NCBI GenBank assembly: GCA_029939815.1
Contig: JAOZSF010000171.1
Location: 1-5,195, forward strand
Source of the DNA: a bacterium
Lineage (GTDB): Bacteria > Auribacterota > UBA3054 > B51-G9
DNA: 5,195 nt
Direction of reading: 5' to 3'
The first letter of the stretch is position 1; every line of letters starts with the position of its first letter. Under the pieces are notes generated by a model, which saw only the letters and a list, made by a program, of their open reading frames with translations, made no database searches and was not told the DNA's origin. The position numbers were made by a program, and so were the translations under genes. Below are positions 1 through 5,195 of the stretch, in pieces.

Positions 1-2
1 TT

Positions 3-785
3 AATCTCGGAAAATTTTCTTATGATAAAAATATGAATTTTGTTGATAAGAAAAATAGGAAAGACTGGAGAAAATTTATGTTCATCGTTCCGGAAGGTGT
101 TAATTATTTGCCCGATGGAAGTTGGTATAAAATTGGCGATCTCGGTAACGGAGCGAATCAGGGAATTGCGACTCATGCTCTCGAACTTTGTGCCGGGATA
201 GATGACACGAATCCAAAAGATTTAAAAATTATTCCACGTGTTCCCGCTCCGCTAACGGGAATAATAGTCAGCAATTTCCCGGTTCTTATTCCAACGGATT
301 ACGGATTACGGGTCACGGATCACGGAGAAATTAGTCCCCTCTTGTCGGAAATCCCGAGTACTCCCTCGGGGAAGGGGGTGGACGCAAAGCGTCCGGGGGA
401 TAGTCCCCCTTGTCGAAGACCCGCCGAAGGCGGGAAGGGGGGGGCCGACAGGTCGGGGGATGTTTCTTTTACCCGTGCAAAAATAAAATATTCATACAAC
501 AAAAATCCTTTAAGTTTCAAATTAACAAGCGATAAGATTTTACCGACGCTTTCAGTTCGACTTGGCCCTTTCACAAGAACTGAAGCGGAAAAAATTATAA
601 AAAAAATAAAAACTCCCAAAGATGCAAAAAAAAGAATTGATAAATCCGGTCATTACAAAAAACAGGATGCGTATTGGATTTGGATCGAAGGAATGAGGAA
701 TATAAAATCATTTTGTGTGCCCGGTAAACTTCGGGACATAAATAATTTTGACTTTAAAACCAATAACCAACAACTAATTTTATGA
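3..785 (+). CDS. C-terminal part of a probable carbohydrate-active protein, 5' truncated by window edge, with in-frame repeat insertion
   Basis: The frame is open from base 3 with no stop upstream, so the gene probably begins outside the window. ATG at 33 is the first in-window start, but nothing resembling a ribosome site precedes it. Counting from that Met, residues 22-60 (GVNYLPDGSWYKIGDLGNG, then ANQGIATHALELCAGID) and 68-86 (PRVPAPLTGIIVSNFPVLI) recall the end of an (alpha/alpha)-barrel-type glycosidase leading into a C-terminal beta-sandwich (residues 147-180, ending LSVRLGPF). This is an impression from memory, not a family assignment. Residues 88-144 are low-complexity, rich in Gly, Pro and Arg, and encoded by repeats; they look like an insertion between two conserved-looking halves. 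There is no signal peptide in the visible part and no membrane segment. The stop overlaps the next gene's start, suggesting one operon. The reading frame is well supported; the function is uncertain. Confidence 0.72.
   Translation, partial: NLGKFSYDKNMNFVDKKNRKDWRKFMFIVPEGVNYLPDGSWYKIGDLGNGANQGIATHALELCAGIDDTNPKDLKIIPRVPAPLTGIIVSNFPVLIPTDYGLRVTDHGEISPLLSEIPSTPSGKGVDAKRPGDSPPCRRPAEGGKGGADRSGDVSFTRAKIKYSYNKNPLSFKLTSDKILPTLSVRLGPFTRTEAEKIIKKIKTPKDAKKRIDKSGHYKKQDAYWIWIEGMRNIKSFCVPGKLRDINNFDFKTNNQQLIL
295..329 (+). repeat. 7-bp-period tandem array inside gene 1
   Basis: Five consecutive 7-bp units read cggatta, cggatta, cgggtca, cggatca and cggagaa. Seven is not a multiple of three, so the array runs through all frames and yields the peptide TDYGLRVTDHGE. 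It abuts the GC-rich hairpin element on its right. Arrays like this resemble the short tandemly repeated repetitive sequences known from cyanobacteria; that comparison is by analogy only. Confidence 0.8.
330..464 (+). repeat. GC-rich multi-hairpin repeat element inserted in frame in gene 1
   Basis: A markedly GC-rich block in an AT-rich gene contains a chain of small inverted repeats: cccgag/ctcggg (353-358 and 365-370), ggacgc-aaa-gcgtcc (380-394), ggggga-tag-tccccc (395-409), cccgcc-gaa-ggcggg (420-434) and ccgac-ag-gtcgg (445-456). A partial internal direct repeat is visible: tagtcccctcttgtcg near 332 and tagtcccccttgtcg near 401. Positions 351-371 match the reverse complement of 4057-4077 at 20 of 21 bases. 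The block stays open in the gene's frame and encodes a Gly/Pro/Arg-rich linker (residues 100-144). It resembles palindromic repeats that insert into genes without breaking the frame, such as the Rickettsia palindromic elements, but no homology to them is claimed. Confidence 0.82.
782..785 (+). promoter_or_regulatory. ATGA start/stop overlap coupling genes 1 and 2
   Basis: The ATG of the 1005-residue protein (782-784) overlaps the TGA stop of gene 1 (783-785). The 20 bases upstream are A/C/T-rich with no Shine-Dalgarno-like purine run, so reinitiation by ribosomes finishing gene 1 is the likely way gene 2 is translated. The overlap is seen directly; the coupling is inferred. Confidence 0.65.
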
Positions 786-3700
786 AAATAAAATTTACAA
801 TTTGGATCGCGGCAATTACTTTGTTCGCAAATGCAGATATTCAAAACGGTAACTTCGAAACAGGCAGTTACGTTAACTGGACATCTGTTTCCGGCACGGC
901 ATTTCAAAATCCTGCCGACAAATCTGTCAGCACTCTCATTTCCTGGGAAGATTCTTATTACGCCAACAGTGGGTATCCGGATAACACAACCTGGAGCGAA
1001 ACAGCTGTTGGTGTTCTTCGCTCTGACACTTTTACTTATCCTTCAAACAGTTTTATAACTTTTTTCATTGCGGGGCATTCTACACATTTCGCGCCGGTTA
1101 CAAATAATTATGTTGTCTTAAAACTTGCATCAAATGGAGCAATTTTGGACAAAGTTTTTGCGCCCGATAACAATGTTTTGAGAAAAGCTTTTTTAGAATC
1201 AAAAGATGCTTATGGGGAAAACGTTTATATCGAAATTGTTGATGACTGTTCACAAACCGGCTGGGCATGGATTGCGGCTGATGATTTTCAATTAAAAACT
1301 TTTGCCGATAATCTTATTTTTAAATACTGGGAAACTCCGATTAATGATGATATTATTTCCGGTGGTAATGAAATTCATTCCCCATTGAACAATCTTCCGG
1401 ATTTAGATTGGAGTCTTGTAAAAACACATCCGGCGTTCGGCTGTAGTGTCAATAATTTTGATTTGTCGGAGTCACTGCGCCTTGAAAAAATGTTCGCGCA
1501 ATTTGAAGGTTATATTGATATTCCGATAAGCGGGAGTTACACTTTCTATTTGAATTCCGATGACGGTTCAAAACTTTGGATTGACGGTTCACTGATAGTG
1601 AATAACGATGGCGTAAAATCTTCTCCGGTTGAAGCTTTCGGAACTGTAAGTCTGGATGCCGGAAAACATATTATTAGAGTAGGATATTTTCATAATACAG
1701 GTTCGCCGGTGCTTGATGTAAGCTGGTCCGGCCCATCAATTTCTAAAGAAATAATTCCGGAAACTGTTCTTTCTACGGATGGAATTTCAGGAACTTCAGA
1801 TGAATTTGTTTCTTTTATGACAATTATGCCTGACGACGAACGGATCTGGAATTATTGCCCTACTTTTATGTATGACGAAGTAGAAGACCTTTACAAAATC
1901 TGGAGCGGTGGAGAATGGTCTCCAAATGGCGATACTATTATTTATAAAGAATCTACTACTTTAGAAGGACTGAAATATGCTACTTCTCAAGCTGTTTTGA
2001 CGCCAAGCGGTGACGATGCGAAATTTGACGGTACTCATTCATGCGACCCGAATGTTTTTTGCGCGACTAACGGAGATTTTTATATGACTTATAGTGGCTT
2101 TCCAACTACAACAAGTTCCCTCGAAGGTACTACAAGAATTGGAATTGCAAAATCTACTGATCGTGGCAGAACCTGGACGAAACTTTATAACGGCGACCAT
2201 ATTATTGAACCGGATTTTGGGGATTTTGAAACCGGCGCTTATGGTGATGGACAGTCTTCCGTTGTCAGAGCTAACGATGGTTATTATTACATGATTTACA
2301 CTGACCAACCTTACACAAATCGACTTGGGAAAATAAAAGTTATTCGCTGTTTAGACCCGGAATTTCCAATTGCTGACCAAGAAATTGTTACGAATTTTGT
2401 TGCTACTCCGGGAGGCGTGGGGCATGCTTCGCTTGAACTTGCTTACGACACTCTCCGCGAACAATTTAATATTATTTATGGAGTAAGCGACAACCCGAAC
2501 CTAACAAACAGTCCACGAACAGGCGCGAAAATGAGCTTTTTTGACAAAAATTGGAAACTTGTTGAAACGGAAGTTATTAGAATTTATACAGGTTTTGCTC
2601 TTGCGGAAGGTTTTGCTCTAATGCAAAATTTGAACAAAGAACCTATTCAACATTTTGACAGAGGAGTGCCGACTATTGTTATTGCTGCTGCTACACATGA
2701 AAACCAGGACAACTGTTCCACTTTTCACGCTCCATGGGTTGATGGAGATACAAAATACGTAACTATACCTTATGACCTGAGCTTTTCTTTTGACGATAAT
2801 CATAGCTTTGAATTAGGTACTTTGACTAACTGGACTGCAATTGGACCGGCTTGGGAAGGACAGCCGAAAACTAATTTATGGCCATCGTCCGGTTACGACG
2901 GAGATTACCACGTTTGTTCTTTTCTTTGTCCTTCAGGAGTTAACGCAACCGGTATTTTAAGATCTGCAGAGTTTACTCTTGATGCAAATGAACAACTTTC
3001 TTTTTATATTGGCGGGTGGTCAAAAATTGGCGGGGAAGGAACGGATTTTTCTTATGTGACTCTGAATCGTGCTTCTGATGATGCCGAACTTGACAGAGTC
3101 TGGGCTCCGGGAATTACAGGAGCTATGGCTCTCCGACAACTTTCTTATGGAATGAACGAAAATATAGAAGTTTATGTTGAAGTTGTTGATAATGATACTG
3201 CCGGCACAGGCTGGGGATGGATTTCCGTTGATGATTTTGAAATTGTTGAATCAGATTACCGGCTTGGAAATAACAACGGATTTGAACTTGGAGATTTTTC
3301 CGAGTGGACTGTTTCAGGTGCGGCTTTCGGCAGTGAACCGAGAAATTCCGATGCGCAAGGACGTGGTGGATGGCATGGCAGATACTTCGCGAACAGCGCT
3401 GCTGCCGGTGAATCGGCTGTTGGAACGCTGCGCTCGCAGACATTCAATTTTGGAAATAATTCTACAGCAACTTTTTTTGTGTCGGGATGGTCGTCATGGG
3501 GCGGCGACGGAAGTCCGGGTTATAATTATGTTGCTTTAAAACGTGCTTCTGACGATTCGGAAATAGAAAGAATCTGGGCGCCAAATGTTACTTATACGAT
3601 GTTTGAAAAACATTTTGTTTCTTCTCTGTCGGCCGAAGATGTTTATATTGAAATAGTAGACAACTGCACAAGCGGCGGCTATGCCTGGATAGCTGTTGAT

Positions 3701-3799
3701 GATTTTCAGATAGCTGGAATTCCGGAACCAGTATGGATATGGATTGTTGGAATTTTGGAATTGTGGATTGTTGGAAGGGGGAGGAAATTGAAATCATAG
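782..3799 (+). CDS. Secreted multidomain protein: PA14, Asp-box beta-propeller, three repeat modules, PEP-CTERM-like tail
   Basis: This is a complete 1005-residue protein. Residues 1-18 form a signal peptide with a cleavage site after ANA, and the mature protein begins DIQNG. Module 1 (19-174) runs from NGNFETG to ADDF. Residues 177-330 form a PA14 domain, recognisable by GYIDIPISGSYTFYLNSDDG (243-262), KLWIDG (264-269) and the closing HIIRVGYFHNTG; PA14 domains often bind glycans in glycosidases. Residues 340-666 resemble a five-bladed beta-propeller of the GH32/GH43/sialidase type. Blade-like motifs are WNYCPTF (356-362), HSCDPNVF (419-426), GDGQSSVV (488-495) and HASLEL (548-553); S458-T-D460-R-G462-R-T-W465 fits the Asp-box SxDxGxxW. 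D422, D489 and E552 are candidate catalytic acids, but this is a guess. Modules 2 (670-826) and 3 (827-979) repeat the module-1 pattern: FELG, LRS near the middle, RASDD, WAP, VEVVD or IEIVD, and a final VDDF. The tail is IPEP, a Trp/Ile-rich stretch, then GRGRK, as in PEP-CTERM exosortase substrates. It is likely a surface or exported glycan-active protein, though a non-catalytic binding role is possible. Confidence 0.88.
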   Translation: MKIKFTIWIAAITLFANADIQNGNFETGSYVNWTSVSGTAFQNPADKSVSTLISWEDSYYANSGYPDNTTWSETAVGVLRSDTFTYPSNSFITFFIAGHSTHFAPVTNNYVVLKLASNGAILDKVFAPDNNVLRKAFLESKDAYGENVYIEIVDDCSQTGWAWIAADDFQLKTFADNLIFKYWETPINDDIISGGNEIHSPLNNLPDLDWSLVKTHPAFGCSVNNFDLSESLRLEKMFAQFEGYIDIPISGSYTFYLNSDDGSKLWIDGSLIVNNDGVKSSPVEAFGTVSLDAGKHIIRVGYFHNTGSPVLDVSWSGPSISKEIIPETVLSTDGISGTSDEFVSFMTIMPDDERIWNYCPTFMYDEVEDLYKIWSGGEWSPNGDTIIYKESTTLEGLKYATSQAVLTPSGDDAKFDGTHSCDPNVFCATNGDFYMTYSGFPTTTSSLEGTTRIGIAKSTDRGRTWTKLYNGDHIIEPDFGDFETGAYGDGQSSVVRANDGYYYMIYTDQPYTNRLGKIKVIRCLDPEFPIADQEIVTNFVATPGGVGHASLELAYDTLREQFNIIYGVSDNPNLTNSPRTGAKMSFFDKNWKLVETEVIRIYTGFALAEGFALMQNLNKEPIQHFDRGVPTIVIAAATHENQDNCSTFHAPWVDGDTKYVTIPYDLSFSFDDNHSFELGTLTNWTAIGPAWEGQPKTNLWPSSGYDGDYHVCSFLCPSGVNATGILRSAEFTLDANEQLSFYIGGWSKIGGEGTDFSYVTLNRASDDAELDRVWAPGITGAMALRQLSYGMNENIEVYVEVVDNDTAGTGWGWISVDDFEIVESDYRLGNNNGFELGDFSEWTVSGAAFGSEPRNSDAQGRGGWHGRYFANSAAAGESAVGTLRSQTFNFGNNSTATFFVSGWSSWGGDGSPGYNYVALKRASDDSEIERIWAPNVTYTMFEKHFVSSLSAEDVYIEIVDNCTSGGYAWIAVDDFQIAGIPEPVWIWIVGILELWIVGRGRKLKS
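3735..3780 (+). repeat. 8-bp-period tandem array encoding the hydrophobic C-terminal tail
   Basis: After a partial unit (ggatat, 3735-3740), five units follow: ggattgtt, ggaatttt, ggaattgt, ggattgtt and ggaagggg (3741-3780). The 13-mer tggattgttggaa occurs exactly at 3740-3752 and 3764-3776, 24 bp apart, which is three units and eight codons. The array therefore encodes WIVG twice (residues 987-990 and 995-998) within the transmembrane-like part of the sorting tail. Confidence 0.82.
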
Positions 3800-3809
3800 A
3801 TTTCAATTT
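3785..3809. repeat. Perfect 11-bp inverted repeat across the stop codon
   Basis: The arm aaattgaaatc (3785-3795) and the arm gatttcaattt (3799-3809) are exact reverse complements separated by ata. The TAG stop (3797-3799) lies in the loop and the base of the right arm. In RNA this would be an AT-rich hairpin at the very end of the gene. It may act in mRNA 3' end stability or be repeat debris. Confidence 0.75.
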
Positions 3810-3822
3810 ATAGCTATAAATT
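3805..3822. repeat. 18-bp perfect palindrome
   Basis: The sequence aatttatagctataaatt reads identically on both strands. It shares its ends with the stop-codon hairpin on the left and the terminator-like hairpin on the right, so the three structures would compete for pairing. It could be a dimer-protein binding site, but no known operator is recognised. Confidence 0.7.
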
Positions 3823-3865
3823 CATTCCGAGCGCTTGCGCCGCGGGATGAATTTCTTTAATCTTT
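3818..3865 (+). terminator. Terminator-like hairpin downstream of the PEP-CTERM gene
   Basis: The arms aaattcattccg (3818-3829) and cgggatgaattt (3843-3854) pair over 12 bp with one G-T wobble. An inner gcg-cttg-cgc stem (3831-3840) extends the structure. It is followed by a T-rich but interrupted stretch (tttctttaatcttt). The position 19 bases after the stop fits a rho-independent terminator for the gene 1-gene 2 operon. The weak T-tract leaves open that it is another dispersed palindromic repeat. Confidence 0.55.
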
Positions 3866-3871
3866 AATCAA

Positions 3872-3904
3872 CTAACATCCCGACCTACTTTACAAAAGGG
3901 GGAA
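3872..3904 (-). repeat. Fragment related to the GC-rich hairpin element
   Basis: Read on the minus strand, it starts with a tcccccttttgt-like segment and ends with aggtcgggatgtt. The gene 1 element has tcccccttgt (404-413) and ends aggtcgggggatgtt (450-464). The two shared ends in the same order suggest a shortened or alternative member of the family lacking the central hairpins. The match is short, so this is tentative. Confidence 0.4.
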
Positions 3905-3980
3905 TGCTTGTAGCTTAAGTGTTTTGTGTTAATTCTTACCGTTTAGTTATAGAAAAGAACATACCATTATTAGTATAATA

Positions 3981-4025
3981 AAAAACGACCAAAAGGACTG
4001 CAAAGACATAAAAGACCAAAAGGAC
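3981..4025 (+). repeat. 9-bp-period tandem array, left arm
   Basis: Five 9-bp units read aaaaacgac, caaaaggac, tgcaaagac, ataaaagac and caaaaggac. All end in a purine-rich GAC. The 12-mer gaccaaaaggac occurs exactly at 3987-3998 and 4014-4025. It is the opposite orientation of the array at 4147-4182, so the two form imperfect inverted arms around the GC-rich copy. Confidence 0.75.
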
Positions 4026-4030
4026 AAATA

Positions 4031-4100
4031 ACCTCCCCGCCCTGGCGGGCTCCCCTCCCCGAGGGAATACTCGGGATGTACCACCTAAAACAGGAGGGAG
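4031..4100 (-). repeat. Second copy of the GC-rich hairpin element, reverse orientation
   Basis: On the minus strand the order of parts matches the element in gene 1: a tccctcctgt-like start (4091-4099), a 21-base block at 4057-4077 identical at 20 of 21 positions to 351-371, a G-rich spacer, then a cccgcc/ggcggg hairpin (4036-4049) and a final ggggagg. The copy lacks the ggacgc-aaa-gcgtcc hairpin and the ggggga-tag-tccccc hairpin of the gene 1 copy. Sharing both sequence and module order argues for common origin, not chance GC-richness. Confidence 0.78.
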
Positions 4101-4122
4101 TAAAAAGGATTAAATTAAGAAA

Positions 4123-4139
4123 GTTAATCTCTGATTAAC
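4123..4139. repeat. Small perfect hairpin
   Basis: The arms gttaatc (4123-4129) and gattaac (4133-4139) are exact reverse complements with a three-base loop. It lies between the GC-rich element and the right 9-bp array, about 70 bases before gene 3. No T-tract follows, so it is not a typical terminator; it could be an operator half-site pair or incidental. Confidence 0.5.
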
Positions 4140-4146
4140 AATTATT

Positions 4147-4182
4147 GTCCTTTGAGTCCTTTGAGTCTTTAAAGTCCTTAAA
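4147..4182 (-). repeat. 9-bp-period tandem array, right arm
   Basis: Four 9-bp units read gtcctttga, gtcctttga, gtctttaaa and gtccttaaa. Their reverse complements (tcaaaggac and relatives) belong to the same unit family as the array at 3981-4025. It ends 25 bases before the start codon of gene 3 and so lies within its probable leader. Confidence 0.78.
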
Positions 4183-4207
4183 AACAAACTAACAAAACAA
4201 AACTAAA
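4183..4207 (+). promoter_or_regulatory. A-rich leader without Shine-Dalgarno before gene 3
   Basis: The 25 bases before the ATG are almost only A and C with few T, and contain no G at all, so no Shine-Dalgarno pairing is possible. An unstructured A-rich leader can serve initiation in lineages that make little use of Shine-Dalgarno sequences. It supports the chosen start only through the signal peptide that follows it. Confidence 0.45.
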
Positions 4208-5195
4208 ATGAAAAAATCTCAACTTCTCACCCTCACAGCTTCTAAACGTCGAATTTTCTTATTCGCAATTTTCACTGCTGCTATCCTAACCTTATCAGCA
4301 TTCGCCGATATTCAAAACGGCAGGTTCGAATCCGGTGACTATTCCGGATGGACGGTTGCCGGGAATGCCTGGGGAAATCATCCTACAAATACTGACATGG
4401 GCGTTGGAATAGCCGGCTGGAATGGTAATTACTGTGCCTTAAGCCGGATTAATGGCGAAGAGCAAATTGGAACTCTACAATCGGATAATTTTATTCTTCC
4501 TTCCGGTGCGAGTGTGGATTTTCTTATCGGCGGATGGCGATCAGTAAATGTTCCGGCAGAATCTAACTGGAACTATGTTGTTTTGTGCCGCGCTTCGGAT
4601 GACGCTGAACTCGACAGAGTTTACGCGCCGAACATGACAGCCGGGATGGCTGTTAGAAAACTTTCCCCGGGAACTACAAATGAATTAGAAATTTATATTA
4701 AAGCTGTCGATGACGCGGCAGGAGGAGGATTCGCCTGGATGGATGTTGACGATTTCAAAATCGTTGAAGCGCCTGACCCAAATAATCGTTTCGATTTCGA
4801 AGCGGGAACATACACTAACTGGGTTACGACAGGATTAGCTTGGGGGAGCGGACCGGTTACTACTAATTATGTGCCGATTCATTTTGAGCATATTGGTCAG
4901 CACGGAAGCTATTACGCGAATTCTCATGTAGGCGGAGAATCAGCGGCCGGAACTCTTCGAACTATCAATTTTACTTATCAGTCGAACACGCTTATTCGAT
5001 TCAAAATTGCAGGATGGTCGTCTTATGGCGGTGGCAGCGGCGGTGGAGCATATAATTATGTATCACTAAAGCGCGCTTCTGATAATTTTGTTTATACAAA
5101 TATTTTCGCGCCGAATCAAACTTCACCGTTTATTACAAAAGAATTCAATTTTGAGTTCGCTTACGGTGAAGAAGTTTATATCGAAGTTGTTGACT
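4208..5195 (+). CDS. Secreted repeat-module protein, paralogous to the previous gene, 3' truncated by window edge
   Basis: The frame is open from ATG 4208 to the end of the window (329 codons plus one base) with no stop. Residues 1-33 form a signal peptide: a basic start, KRR at 13-15, a hydrophobic core at 16-29, and cleavage after SAFA (30-33). The mature protein begins DIQNGRFESG, nearly the same as the preceding protein. The first module covers residues 34 to about 190, with NGRFESG, WTVAGNAWG, RASDDAELDRVYAP and VDDF (180-183). The second starts about residue 193 (RFDFEAGTYTNW), includes AAGTLR, AGWSSYGGG, YNYVSLKRASD and IFAPN, and is cut at VEVVD just before its expected final VDDF. 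The modules look like beta-sandwich carbohydrate-binding or galactose-binding-like domains, with acidic ends that may bind calcium. A catalytic domain or sorting tail may lie beyond the window. It is probably surface or extracellular, acting with its neighbour. Confidence 0.87.
   Translation, partial: MKKSQLLTLTASKRRIFLFAIFTAAILTLSAFADIQNGRFESGDYSGWTVAGNAWGNHPTNTDMGVGIAGWNGNYCALSRINGEEQIGTLQSDNFILPSGASVDFLIGGWRSVNVPAESNWNYVVLCRASDDAELDRVYAPNMTAGMAVRKLSPGTTNELEIYIKAVDDAAGGGFAWMDVDDFKIVEAPDPNNRFDFEAGTYTNWVTTGLAWGSGPVTTNYVPIHFEHIGQHGSYYANSHVGGESAAGTLRTINFTYQSNTLIRFKIAGWSSYGGGSGGGAYNYVSLKRASDNFVYTNIFAPNQTSPFITKEFNFEFAYGEEVYIEVVD

Larger units (their letters stand above)
3800..4207. other. Intergenic mosaic of repeats, no gene seen
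   Basis: No convincing reading frame or RNA gene is present in these 408 bases. In order it holds the end of the stop-codon hairpin, an 18-bp palindrome, the terminator-like hairpin, a fragment of the GC-rich element, a plain AT-rich stretch (about 3905-3980), a 9-bp-period array, a fuller copy of the GC-rich element, a small hairpin, a second 9-bp-period array in reverse orientation and an A-rich leader before gene 3. A promoter for gene 3 must lie here if the hairpin terminates, but none stands out. Confidence 0.7.

Noticed and set aside
320..619. 99-residue reading frame on the minus strand
   Set aside because: It is antisense to gene 1 and covers the GC-rich repeat; it has no start signal, and its hydrophobic start comes from A-rich codons of the real gene read backwards.
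558..632. Possible SPOR domain at the end of gene 1 (SVRLGPFTRTEAEKIIKKIK)
   Set aside because: Only the GPF-x-x-x-x-E-A motif and following helix fit; the preceding strand-helix part is missing and the surrounding text looks like a beta-sandwich end.
3123..3539. Several overlapping frames on both strands within module 3
   Set aside because: They are alternative-frame shadows of the 1005-residue protein, with odd composition and no domain signals.
3588..3806. 72-residue minus-strand frame with FQQS repeats
   Set aside because: The repeated peptide is the reverse reading of the 8-bp tandem array; it overlaps the well-supported secreted protein.
3974..3979. TATAAT box that could be the -10 of a promoter for gene 3
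   Set aside because: It is an exact consensus hexamer, but the region is AT-rich and nothing like TTGACA lies 16-18 bases upstream, so chance is a sufficient explanation.
3981..4182. CRISPR array
   Set aside because: The repeats are 9 bp long and contiguous without unique spacers of regular length.
4031..4182. Insertion sequence with terminal inverted repeats
   Set aside because: No transposase frame is present, the inverted arms are imperfect tandem arrays, and no clear target-site duplication is visible.

Overview
The window holds three genes, all on the + strand. They suggest an AT-rich, Gram-negative bacterium that secretes large polysaccharide-active proteins. The middle protein ends in a PEP-CTERM-type sorting tail (Pro-Glu-Pro, hydrophobic stretch, basic end). 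With the modular carbohydrate-related domains, the lack of Shine-Dalgarno sequences and the abundance of short-period repeats, this fits the PVC group (Lentisphaerota or Kiritimatiellota) best. That assignment is inference; no marker gene is present.

Layout. (1) 3-785: the 3' end of a larger gene, resembling the tail of a carbohydrate-active enzyme. It is interrupted in frame by a 35-bp array of 7-bp units and a GC-rich multi-hairpin repeat. (2) 782-3799: a complete 1005-residue secreted protein whose start overlaps the previous stop (ATGA). Its order is signal peptide, repeat module, PA14 domain, beta-propeller with an Asp-box, two more repeat modules, PEP-CTERM-like tail. The tail's hydrophobic helix is encoded by an 8-bp-period tandem array. 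(3) 3800-4207: a 408-bp intergenic mosaic. It holds a run of palindromes ending in a terminator-like hairpin, a fragment and then a fuller inverted copy of the GC-rich element seen in gene 1, and two 9-bp-period arrays facing each other across that copy. (4) 4208 to the window end: the N-terminal 329 residues of a second secreted protein made of the same repeat module; it has no stop codon in the window.

Working together: genes 1 and 2 look co-transcribed and translationally coupled, and gene 3 is probably a separate unit. The two secreted proteins start almost identically after signal cleavage (Asp-Ile-Gln-Asn-Gly) and share a module of about 155 residues found five times in the window. The likely theme is binding and processing of an extracellular glycan by surface or secreted proteins. 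The exact substrate and chemistry cannot be read from the sequence.

The least expected content is the repeat ecology. Arrays of 7-, 8- and 9-bp units and a modular GC-rich hairpin element lie in this short stretch, and two sit inside reading frames without breaking them. One of them supplies the membrane-spanning part of a protein-sorting signal.
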